Positions 1 through 5,350 of a DNA stretch of 5,350 nucleotides are shown piece by piece (the stretch's first letter is position 1; each line of letters begins with the position of its first letter). Origin of the DNA: Desulfonatronospira sp. (GTDB taxonomy: Bacteria > Desulfobacterota > Desulfovibrionia > Desulfovibrionales > Desulfonatronovibrionaceae); NCBI GenBank assembly GCA_003554505.1, contig PWGS01000059.1:1-5350 (forward strand), given 5' to 3'. Position numbers and translations under genes: made by a program. The notes beneath the pieces are model-generated. The model was not told the DNA's origin, did no database searches, and saw only the letters and a list, made by a program, of their open reading frames with translations.

Positions 1-1760
1 ACGGTGCAGTGGCCGTATTCTGCGCTGTGGGTGGTGTTGAGCCCCAGAGCGAGACCGTATGGCGGCAATCTACAAAATACCATATCCCCAAGCTGGCTTT
101 CATTAACAAGATGGATCGCCCGGGTGCCGACTTTGAGGCAGTGCTGGATGCCATGCAGAACAAGCTGGGTGCTGTCCCCCTTCCGGTCCAGGTCCCCCTG
201 GGAGAGGGAGAAGACTTCAAAGCGGTACTGGACGTTATCTCCGGGCAGAAGCTGGTATTCGAAAACCAGTCTCTGGGCAGGACCATAGAAAGGCTGCACC
301 CGGACAGCCGGGAGCAACAGCTGGTTGCAAAATGGCGCAGTATCCTGGTGGAGACCCTGGCCGATCAGGACGACCAGATCATGGAGGATTTTCTGGAAGG
401 CCGGGACATCCCCCCAGAAAAACTACTTTCAACCATCCGCACCCTCTGTCTGGAACTAAAAGGCGTGCCCGTACTTTCCGGCACCGCCCTGAAAAATATA
501 GGGGTGCAGCCCCTCATGGACGCCATCTGCGAATTTCTGCCCTCGCCCTGGGATGTGCCCCAGGTGCAGGGACTGGATCCTGCCACCCACAAAAGCAGGT
601 CCTTTCCGGTCAAAAGCAGTGCCCCCCTGTCGGCCCTGGTGTTCAAGGTAAGTATGGAGACGGGCAGAAAGCTGGTTTTTTTGCGCATTTCCTCCGGCAC
701 CATAAAGGCCGGGGACATGGTTTTCAATTCAACCCAGAAGATTCAGGAAAGAGCGGCCAGGCTCTTCACTGTCCACGCCAAGCACCGGGAAAAGCTGGAG
801 CAGGCCGGGGCCGGGGAAATAGTCGCCGCAGCGGGCATGAAGGATGCCCGGACCGGTGATACCATCTGCAGCGAAAAGGACCCCATACTGCTGGAAAAAA
901 TCAGCGACTACGTCCCGGTCATATCCCTGGCCCTGGAGCCCAGAAACAGCCAGGAAGAGGAAAAGCTCACCTTTGCCCTGGACCGGATACTGCAGGAAGA
1001 CCCCACGCTTTTCTTTGAGCGGGATCAGGAAACGGATCAGATAATAATTTCCGGAATGGGCGAACTGCACCTGGATGTTGTTCTGCACAGGATGAGACGC
1101 GAGTACGGCGTGGATTTCAGGGCCGGCAACCCCCAGGTGGTGCACCAGGAGACCGTCTCTGAAAAGGCCCGGGGGCACGGAGAATTCGCCAGGGAACTGG
1201 GAGAGGAATTTCACTATGGATGGGTGGAAGTGCAGCTGGAGCCGCGCAGCCGGGGGCAGGGCAACCGCATCAGCCTGGAGGTTGACTATGAGAGCTGGTC
1301 CAAGGCCTGGCTGGATGCTGTCTATGAAGGGGTGGAGGATGCTCTGCAGGCAGGGGAAATGCAGGGCTTTCCCATAACCGATGTCCACGTCCGGGTAAAA
1401 AGGCTCAAGTCAGAGAAGGGAGCAGACAGCATAGGCTTCAGGCTGGCTGCGGTGCAGGCGGTCAAAAGCGCCATGAGCCAGGCCGGACCTGTCATGCTGG
1501 AGCCCATAATGAACCTGGAAATCCAGACCCCGGCGGATTTTGTGGGAGAATGCATTAACCTTCTGGGGGCCAAGTCGGCCCGGGTGGAGAATATGTTTGA
1601 CCGCGGGGGGCAGAAAATCATTCATTCCCTGGCTCCGCTTCGCAATATGTTCGGCTTCTCCACGGATCTTCGCTCAGCCACCCAGGGCCGGGCCGGATTT
1701 ACCATGAAATTCCACAGCTTTGACACCATGGGCTCGCAGACATCCCGGCAGCAGCCGTAA
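1..1760 (+). CDS. fusA: Elongation factor G family protein, probable divergent paralog (5' end outside window)
   Basis: This is a translational GTPase of the EF-G family, which drives ribosome translocation or, in some paralogs, ribosome recycling in the cytoplasm. The reading frame is open to the left edge. The first in-window codons (from base 3) read GAVAVFCAVGG, matching the G domain just after the DTPGH motif, so roughly 105-110 residues with G1-G3 are missing. Counting from the GTG at base 9 as residue 1: NKMD (G4) is at 33-36, SGTAL (G5) at 157-161, domain II starts near 203, domain III near 300 with GMGELHLD at 349-356, domain IV near 381, and domain V near 496, ending in the conserved GRAGFTM region. 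The order is complete to the TAA stop. Domains III and IV are diverged, and the domain IV tip (about 465-474) lacks the histidine found in canonical EF-G. I therefore infer a second, specialised EF-G rather than the housekeeping copy; family membership is secure, paralog identity is not. Confidence 0.93.
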   Translation, partial: GAVAVFCAVGGVEPQSETVWRQSTKYHIPKLAFINKMDRPGADFEAVLDAMQNKLGAVPLPVQVPLGEGEDFKAVLDVISGQKLVFENQSLGRTIERLHPDSREQQLVAKWRSILVETLADQDDQIMEDFLEGRDIPPEKLLSTIRTLCLELKGVPVLSGTALKNIGVQPLMDAICEFLPSPWDVPQVQGLDPATHKSRSFPVKSSAPLSALVFKVSMETGRKLVFLRISSGTIKAGDMVFNSTQKIQERAARLFTVHAKHREKLEQAGAGEIVAAAGMKDARTGDTICSEKDPILLEKISDYVPVISLALEPRNSQEEEKLTFALDRILQEDPTLFFERDQETDQIIISGMGELHLDVVLHRMRREYGVDFRAGNPQVVHQETVSEKARGHGEFARELGEEFHYGWVEVQLEPRSRGQGNRISLEVDYESWSKAWLDAVYEGVEDALQAGEMQGFPITDVHVRVKRLKSEKGADSIGFRLAAVQAVKSAMSQAGPVMLEPIMNLEIQTPADFVGECINLLGAKSARVENMFDRGGQKIIHSLAPLRNMFGFSTDLRSATQGRAGFTMKFHSFDTMGSQTSRQQP

Positions 1761-1798
1761 ACCAGTTGTTTATGGTATTTCGGCCTTCCCGGTATTTG

Positions 1799-1843
1799 CC
1801 CTGAAATTATATTCCCTGCTTTGAACCAAAGCAGGCTTCAGGG
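1799..1843. terminator. Nested inverted repeat between convergent genes, possible terminator
   Basis: The inner stem is a perfect 8-bp repeat, CCTGCTTT (1815-1822) and AAAGCAGG (1828-1835), with a 5-base loop GAACC. A perfect 7-bp outer stem, CCCTGAA (1799-1805) and TTCAGGG (1837-1843), surrounds it, with an asymmetric internal loop of 9 and 1 bases. It sits between the EF-G stop (1760) and the minus-strand FmdB stop (1847-1849), where a shared terminator is expected. There is no U-run on the plus side. Read on the minus strand, the inner stem is followed by an AT-rich GAATATAATTT, a weak tail. The structure is seen directly; the terminator role is inferred. Confidence 0.45.
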
Positions 1844-1846
1844 GCC

Positions 1847-2062
1847 TCAGGTGGGTCCGCAGGATGGCCCGCATGAGGGCGGTGCCGCAGAGCCTGGCAG
1901 TCCGGAGCTGTCCCGCCGGGAAAAAGAGGCTGCGGCGGACATGCACCTGTTGGAGACGACATCTTTTTTGCATCCGGGACAGATTACACTGTCCGGCTGG
2001 CCTTTGACCAGCTCCTCAAAAACCCTGTCACAGTCCGGGCAATGGTACTCATAAATGGGCAT
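1847..2062 (-). CDS. FmdB-family zinc-ribbon protein
   Basis: This is a 71-residue protein starting MPIYEYHC, the classic opening of the FmdB / CxxC_CxxC_SSSS putative regulatory family. Two CxxC pairs, CPDC at residues 8-11 and CPGC at 28-31, would bind one zinc as a ribbon. A further Cys lies at 40, and the tail is serine/glycine/proline-rich with two more cysteines (SCGPSCGP), as is common in this family. The molecular function of most members is unknown; the name comes from a gene near formamidase/amidase operons, and a regulatory role is only presumed. An AAGGAG ribosome site lies 9 bases upstream of the ATG (plus-strand bases 2072-2077). The gene runs toward the EF-G gene and away from the stress protein gene. 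An overlapping plus-strand frame (1821-2054) is shadow, as it has no family resemblance. Confidence 0.9.
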   Translation of the reverse strand: MPIYEYHCPDCDRVFEELVKGQPDSVICPGCKKDVVSNRCMSAAASFSRRDSSGLPGSAAPPSCGPSCGPT

Positions 2063-2071
2063 TTTTACATA

Positions 2072-2077
2072 CTCCTT
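2072..2077 (-). promoter_or_regulatory. Ribosome binding site of the FmdB-type gene
   Basis: On the minus strand this reads AAGGAG, within AAAAGGAGT, 9 bases before the ATG at 2062-2060. The strong match and good spacing confirm the start and the strand of the zinc-ribbon gene. Confidence 0.75.
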
Positions 2078-2087
2078 TTAACTTGCC

Positions 2088-2117
2088 TTGAAAAGCTTGT
2101 GATTTCTCTATTATTTT
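2088..2117 (+). promoter_or_regulatory. Candidate sigma-70-type promoter for the universal stress protein gene
   Basis: TTGAAA at 2088-2093 matches five of six bases of the -35 consensus. Two -10 choices follow: TATTAT at 2109-2114 (five of six, but only a 15-base spacer) or TATTTT at 2112-2117 (four of six, 18-base spacer). The site lies in the AT-rich divergent gap about 50 bases before the stress protein ATG. The match is moderate and unproven. I saw no convincing counterpart on the minus strand for the zinc-ribbon gene. Confidence 0.35.
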
Positions 2118-2155
2118 GGCATCATTTCCAAAAAGCTGTAAACTTCCAGCCAGCC

Positions 2156-2162
2156 AAGGAGG
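2156..2162 (+). promoter_or_regulatory. Ribosome binding site deciding the Usp start
   Basis: AAGGAGG lies 4 bases before the ATG at 2167. The spacing is slightly short but the match to the anti-Shine-Dalgarno is full. It fixes the start at 2167, because the longer in-frame TTG start at 2116 would translate straight through this site. Confidence 0.8.
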
Positions 2163-2166
2163 CATT

Positions 2167-2604
2167 ATGGCCGAGGTAAAAAAAATCCTTTGCGCGGTTG
2201 ATTTTTCCGACATGAGTTCCAGGGTGGAGGATTATGCCCAGACCATTGCTGTATCCATGAACTCCTCTGTAAAGGTGGTCTATGTCGCTCCCAGCCTGTC
2301 TCAATATGTGGGCTTTCATGTCCCTCCCACCTCCATAGAAAATTTCGTGGGAGAAATTGTCAGCGGAGCCGAGAAAACCATGGATATCTTTATCCAGGAA
2401 AATTTCAGCGAAATCGAGGCAACCGGACATGTGCTCACCGGATACGCAGCAGAAGAAATACTTAAGTATGCTGATCAGGAAAACATGGACATGATAATCA
2501 TGGGCACCCACGGACGCAAGGGCATAGACCGGGTGCTGTTCGGCTCGGTGGCGGAAAAGATAGTCAAGTCCGCGCCTATACCCGTGCTGACCATCAGACC
2601 TTAA
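2167..2604 (+). CDS. Universal stress protein (UspA family), ATP-binding type
   Basis: This is a 145-residue single-domain Usp, the normal length for the family. Usp proteins are small cytoplasmic dimers with an alpha/beta Rossmann-like fold, linked to survival under starvation, oxidative or respiratory stress. The N-terminal strand KKILCAVDFSD carries the conserved Asp (residue 12). The C-terminal part carries the full ATP-binding signature G-2x-G-9x-G-S: G113, G116, G126, S127, in GTHGRKG then FGS. This places it with the ATP-binding MJ0577-like members rather than the non-binding E. coli UspA type. The N-terminal extension possible from TTG at 2116 is rejected because the AAGGAGG site lies inside it. 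The gene is divergent from the FmdB-type gene and lies 90 bases before pilM. Co-transcription with pilM is possible, since no clear terminator is visible between them, but a shared function is not implied. Confidence 0.95.
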   Translation: MAEVKKILCAVDFSDMSSRVEDYAQTIAVSMNSSVKVVYVAPSLSQYVGFHVPPTSIENFVGEIVSGAEKTMDIFIQENFSEIEATGHVLTGYAAEEILKYADQENMDMIIMGTHGRKGIDRVLFGSVAEKIVKSAPIPVLTIRP

Positions 2605-2694
2605 TGGCCTGATTCTGCACTCCTGTCAAAAGACTTTTTACTGAATTGCAGATAAGACCTGAACTGGAATTACCTTAACTATGCAGTAATAAAT
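2605..2694. other. Intergenic gap before the pil operon
   Basis: These 90 bases separate the stress protein stop from the pilM ATG. I see no strong promoter and no hairpin followed by a U-run; GTC-AAAA-GAC with trailing T residues at 2625-2639 is only a 3-bp stem. A two-codon open frame (ATG CAG TAA TAA, 2681-2692) ends two bases before the pilM start. A Shine-Dalgarno-like sequence is missing at the usual distance from pilM. The region probably holds the operon's promoter, if it has its own, but I cannot place it. Confidence 0.5.
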
Positions 2695-3744
2695 ATGTTC
2701 AATTTCCTGCAGAACAAAAACCCCTCCTGCAGCCTGGATCTGGGCAGTACCTGGGCCAAGACTGTAAGGCTTGCCCGCAAGGGCAGGGAACCCCGGCTTG
2801 ACAGGGTTGCCAGGATCGCCTGGTCGCCTTCCGAACACAAGGATTTCCAGAGCAAAGGCCAGCGGATAAAGCAGGCATGGGGACAACTGAGCCTCAGGGA
2901 CAAATACGTAATCTCGTCTCTGGCCGGGCATTCAGTAATTGTAAAAAGGGTTTTTTTCGAAAAGTCTGCTTCCGGGGACCTGGAAAGCAAAATCAACGAA
3001 GAAGCCGGACAATACATTCCTTTTGATATCAGCGCCGTACATCTGGACTACCATATCCTGGAGCCGGACCCTGAAAGCGAAAACCAGGAAGTCATTCTTG
3101 TGGCCAGCAAGAAAAAAGTGGTCCAGGACCTTGCCCAGGTAATGGAGCATTCCGGCCTGGGTCTGAGTATAGTGGATGTGGATGCCTTTGCCCTGAGCAA
3201 CTGTTTTGAATTCAATTATCCGGAACTTACTTCACAGCCTGCCTATCTGCTGGATATTGGGGGACAGCACAGTATCTTTGCGGTATTCTGGGAAAACCAG
3301 CCCCTGTTCTTCCGGGAAATGTCCTTCGGCGGCAAACAGTTGACCGATGTCATTGCTACCGCACTGGAAGTGGATACTTCCCGGGCTGAAGCCCTGAAGC
3401 TTCAGGGACCGGAAGCTCTGAGCAGACAGGATAGAAGCCGCATAGACAGCGAGTGCAGCAGGATCATGAGGACCTGGGCCTCGGAGATCAAAAGACTGGT
3501 CAGCTTTTACCAGACTTCAGTGCCGGCGGTTAAACAGGCCGCTATTCTGCTTCTATCCGGGGGGGGCAGCCTGTTTAATGGGGTTGGCAATACCCTGGAG
3601 GAAGAACTGCAGCTGGAAACCAGGCATATGGACCCGTGGAAAAATGTGGAAATAAAGTCCAATGATTTTGACCTTAAGTACCTGGAGTCGGTCAAGCCCC
3701 AGTTCTGCGTACCCACAGGCCTTGCCCTGAGAGGATTTATCTAG
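2695..3744 (+). CDS. pilM: Type IV pilus assembly protein PilM, actin-like ATPase
   Basis: PilM is a cytoplasmic actin/FtsA-like protein that binds the N-terminal tail of PilN and connects the pilus motor side to the PilN-PilO-PilP alignment complex. This 349-residue protein is of typical family length. The nucleotide-binding motifs are visible: LDLGST at 14-19 (phosphate 1), LLDIGG at 185-190 (phosphate 2) and LSGGGS at 287-292 (adenosine). The segment near 100-120 with EEAGQYIPF followed by LDY is characteristic of PilM. The start at MFNFLQNK fits the family, which begins with a short basic stretch before DLGS, although no clear ribosome site precedes it. An eight-G run at 3559-3566 encodes part of the SGGGS loop. 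The gene is first in the pilM-N-O-P operon, one codon ahead of pilN. Assignment is firm from motifs and context. Confidence 0.96.
   Translation: MFNFLQNKNPSCSLDLGSTWAKTVRLARKGREPRLDRVARIAWSPSEHKDFQSKGQRIKQAWGQLSLRDKYVISSLAGHSVIVKRVFFEKSASGDLESKINEEAGQYIPFDISAVHLDYHILEPDPESENQEVILVASKKKVVQDLAQVMEHSGLGLSIVDVDAFALSNCFEFNYPELTSQPAYLLDIGGQHSIFAVFWENQPLFFREMSFGGKQLTDVIATALEVDTSRAEALKLQGPEALSRQDRSRIDSECSRIMRTWASEIKRLVSFYQTSVPAVKQAAILLLSGGGSLFNGVGNTLEEELQLETRHMDPWKNVEIKSNDFDLKYLESVKPQFCVPTGLALRGFI
3559..3566 (+). repeat. G8 homopolymer within pilM
   Basis: Eight consecutive G bases cover the glycine codons of the SGGGS nucleotide-binding loop (residues 289-291). Such runs are prone to slippage and to sequencing error. 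The frame as given is intact on both sides, so the length of eight is consistent with a functional gene. Confidence 0.9.
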
Positions 3745-3747
3745 CCC

Positions 3748-4335
3748 ATGATCAAGATCAACCTGTTGCCGCATTCCAAAAGGGCCAGGATAAAGCCCGC
3801 GGAAAAACAGATCGTCCTGGGTTTGGGACTGCTCCTGTCCATAAGCGTGTTGTGCGCGGTTTTGATCCTGTGGTCGGGCAGCCGGATCTCCAGCCTTGAA
3901 GACAGGGTTGCCGACCTGGAGGAACAAAGAGACGAACTGCTGCAGCAGGTAAGGCACATAAACGAGATCCGGGACAAAATGGAGAAGATGCAGTCCAATA
4001 TCCGGGCCATCAAAGAAATACGCACCATACAGCCCCTTCCTGTACGCTACATAGAAACCCTGGTAATCAACCTGCCCGACCAGAGGATCTGGTTTGAGTC
4101 CATGGACCTGGACCCCGAGGGCACCCTGGAGATCCGGGGAGTGGTTCTGGACAACCAGGTTTTTGCCCGGTACGTGGACGATTTGCGGCAGTCGCCTTAT
4201 GTGCATAGTGTCAACACCAGGAGAACTTCCCGCAGGCAGGTCCAGGATCTGGACCTGGTGGAATTTGACTTCCGGATCCAGGCGGGAGAACCTGTGCCCG
4301 GGGAGTTGACCCTGCAGGACAGCAATGAAGAGTAG
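3748..4335 (+). CDS. pilN: Type IV pilus assembly protein PilN
   Basis: PilN is a bitopic inner-membrane protein that pairs with PilO in the periplasm and holds PilM in the cytoplasm. This 195-residue protein opens with MIKINLLPH; the INLLP motif (4-8) is the known PilM-binding sequence. A basic stretch leads into one transmembrane helix at about 22-43. A charged coiled coil follows, about 46-90, and then the C-terminal alpha/beta (ferredoxin-like) domain, with the typical LEIRGVVLDNQ strand-turn near 128-138. Topology is cytoplasm-in, periplasm-out. The start is one codon after the pilM stop; a partial ribosome site, GAGAGG at 3729-3734, lies inside the end of pilM at a longish distance, so coupling with pilM translation is likely. 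Length and order fit the family well. Confidence 0.95.
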   Translation: MIKINLLPHSKRARIKPAEKQIVLGLGLLLSISVLCAVLILWSGSRISSLEDRVADLEEQRDELLQQVRHINEIRDKMEKMQSNIRAIKEIRTIQPLPVRYIETLVINLPDQRIWFESMDLDPEGTLEIRGVVLDNQVFARYVDDLRQSPYVHSVNTRRTSRRQVQDLDLVEFDFRIQAGEPVPGELTLQDSNEE

Positions 4336-4338
4336 GCC

Positions 4339-4956
4339 ATGAAACTTAGCAGGGAGCAGATCATTTCCGGGGTGGAATCCCTGAGCACCGGGCGCAGGAT
4401 ACTTATCCTGGCTCTGCTGGTGATTATTGTCGGTGGTGGCTCATGGCAGTTCTTTATAGGTCCCAACCTGCAACAGGCAAGGGACCTTGAATCCGAACTG
4501 GAAGGCCTGGAAACGGACATTGCCATGTACACCGGGCAGGTGGCAGAGTTGGCGCAAAAGGAAGAGGAAGCCGAAGCTATGCAAAAGGAGCTGGAGATGG
4601 CTCAGACCCTGCTTCCCGCAGACACTCATGCTTTGGAGAGGCTTCTTGCTTCTTTTGAGCGCCTTGGCAATGAGAAGGGGGTGCGGTTTCTCCTTTTCCA
4701 GCCCGGCAGCGAGGAGGTGCATGATCATTTCGCCAGCCGGAGTGTGCAACTGCGCCTGCAGGGACGCTTTCATGACCTTGTGAGTTATTTTGACGCCCTG
4801 GCCGGACTGGACAGGCTGGTGAGCCTGGAAAGCCTGCGCCTGCGACCTGTGGATGAGCAGCAGTTTTCAAGGGACAGGATGCTTACGGCAGAATCAAGGC
4901 TGCGGGTCTACAGGGCCCTGACTGCTGAAGAAGAGGCAGCCCTGGAGGATGATTAA
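4339..4956 (+). CDS. pilO: Type IV pilus assembly protein PilO
   Basis: PilO is the partner of PilN, forming a periplasmic heterodimer that positions PilP and is thought to signal between pilus extension and retraction machinery. This 205-residue protein has a short cytoplasmic N-terminus, one transmembrane helix at about 21-40 (ILILALLVIIVGGG), a glutamate-rich coiled coil at about 43-93, and a C-terminal ferredoxin-like domain. The segment LLPADTHALERLL (about 92-104) and the later LQGRFHDLVSYFDALAGLDR are diagnostic of PilO. The acidic C-terminus (EEEAALEDD) is a minor peculiarity. The gene starts one codon after pilN's TAG. Only a weak GAAGAG-type ribosome site is visible, within the end of pilN, so translational coupling is inferred. 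Confidence 0.95.
   Translation: MKLSREQIISGVESLSTGRRILILALLVIIVGGGSWQFFIGPNLQQARDLESELEGLETDIAMYTGQVAELAQKEEEAEAMQKELEMAQTLLPADTHALERLLASFERLGNEKGVRFLLFQPGSEEVHDHFASRSVQLRLQGRFHDLVSYFDALAGLDRLVSLESLRLRPVDEQQFSRDRMLTAESRLRVYRALTAEEEAALEDD
4944..4948 (+). promoter_or_regulatory. Ribosome binding site for pilP inside the pilO end
   Basis: GGAGG lies 11 bases before the pilP ATG at 4960 and within the last codons of pilO. It is the best ribosome site in the pil operon here and supports the ATG chosen for pilP. Confidence 0.6.
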
Positions 4957-4959
4957 GCT

Positions 4960-5350
4960 ATGCCGGTAAAAAACAGGGGGCTCTTTAAAACAGTATTTTC
5001 CATTGCTATAATTTTTGTTTTTGCCTTTCCCGTCCCGGCGCAGGACAATGACCAAAGATCGCCTGACCCGGACTGGATACAGGTGGAAGCCCCGCAATAC
5101 AATCCTGAAGGGCTGCAGGATCCTTTCGTCCCTTTTGTCATGCCGGAAGAGCCTCCTGATGCGCTTCCGGCCCTTGAACGTCTAAGGCCCCTGACTCCCC
5201 TGGAGCGTGTGGAACTGGGTCAGTTGAGGCTTGTGGGCACCATGCAGTCCCCGGAACAGGAAATAATGGCCATGGTGGAACTGCCCGACGGAAAGGGCTT
5301 CATGCTGCACAAGGGTACCAGGATAGGCCCCAACCAGGGAGAGGTGGTGG
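4960..5350 (+). CDS. pilP: Type IV pilus assembly protein PilP (3' end outside window)
   Basis: PilP bridges the PilN-PilO dimer and the periplasmic N-terminal domains of the secretin PilQ. The frame is open to the window edge, giving about 130 residues; the family is usually about 170-200, so the last part is missing. Residues 1-27 are a signal sequence: basic start, hydrophobic core at about 11-23, then FPVPA before QD, fitting signal peptidase I cleavage. No cysteine occurs in this region, so it is not an obvious lipoprotein, unlike the Pseudomonas and Neisseria proteins. The proline-rich linker contains the conserved DPF (54-56). The beta-sandwich domain begins near residue 78 with PLERVELGQLRLVGT (80-94) and shows the typical GFMLHKGTRIGPNQGEV (113-129). 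The gene lies one codon after pilO; pilQ is expected next. Confidence 0.93.
   Translation, partial: MPVKNRGLFKTVFSIAIIFVFAFPVPAQDNDQRSPDPDWIQVEAPQYNPEGLQDPFVPFVMPEEPPDALPALERLRPLTPLERVELGQLRLVGTMQSPEQEIMAMVELPDGKGFMLHKGTRIGPNQGEVV

Noticed and set aside
1..300. Possible 5' truncation or pseudogene of the EF-G gene at its GTG/ATG codons
   Set aside because: The frame runs without a stop to the left edge and the first codons match the internal G-domain sequence, so the gene is cut by the window and not broken.
729..1388. Long minus-strand open frame (219 codons) inside the EF-G gene
   Set aside because: The plus strand is a continuous, motif-complete EF-G; the antisense translation shows no domain and arises from codon bias.
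1821..2054. Plus-strand open frame opposite the FmdB-type gene
   Set aside because: The minus strand encodes a recognisable MPIYEY...CxxC protein with a strong ribosome site; the plus frame has no family features and is a shadow.
2116..2166. N-terminal extension of the Usp from a TTG start, adding 17 residues
   Set aside because: It contains the AAGGAGG ribosome site for the ATG at 2167, and the extension does not resemble a Usp N-terminus.
2605..2619. Sigma-54-like promoter (TGG...TGCA) before pilM, attractive because pilin genes often use sigma-54
   Set aside because: The GG and GC elements are nine bases apart instead of the required ten, and the rest of the consensus is poor.
2625..2639. 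Rho-independent terminator after the Usp gene (GTC-AAAA-GAC then TTTTT)
   Set aside because: The stem is only three base pairs; it would not form a stable terminator hairpin.
3553..4206. Long minus-strand open frame (217 codons) spanning the pilM-pilN junction
   Set aside because: It lies opposite two confidently assigned pilus genes, has no recognisable motif and no convincing start context.

Overview
This window reads as ordinary chromosomal DNA from a Gram-negative bacterium. The type IV pilus genes pilM-N-O-P imply an inner and an outer membrane. A sulfate-reducer-like deltaproteobacterium (Desulfovibrionales or similar) is my best guess, from the moderate GC, frequent ATA (Ile) and AGG (Arg) codons, and the overall protein style. 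That placement is an inference without phylogenetic support.

Layout. Bases 1-1760 (+) hold the 3' five-sixths or so of an elongation factor G family gene whose start lies outside the window. It is convergent with a small minus-strand gene (1847-2062) for an FmdB-type zinc-ribbon protein. The 86 bases between them contain a nested inverted repeat that probably acts as a transcription end. The FmdB gene is divergent from a universal stress protein gene (2167-2604, +), with about 100 bases of AT-rich promoter DNA between them. After a 90-base gap a type IV pilus cluster begins: pilM (2695-3744), pilN (3748-4335), pilO (4339-4956) and the 5' part of pilP (4960 to the window edge). No gene-free stretch exceeds 300 bases.

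How the genes work together. PilM (cytoplasmic actin-like protein), PilN and PilO (bitopic inner-membrane proteins with coiled coils) and PilP (periplasmic) form the alignment subcomplex. It links the cytoplasmic pilus motor to the outer-membrane secretin PilQ, so pilQ is expected just beyond the right edge. The four pil genes are separated by exactly one codon each and share one reading frame, which indicates a tightly coupled operon. The EF-G-like, FmdB-like and Usp genes have no evident functional tie to the pilus; the EF-G looks like a divergent paralog rather than the main translocase.

I found no evidence for a novel multi-gene system. The points worth a second look are the altered domain IV loop of the EF-G, the poor translation-start context of pilM, a G8 tract in pilM, the same-frame one-codon spacing of the pil genes, and a PilP without a lipobox.
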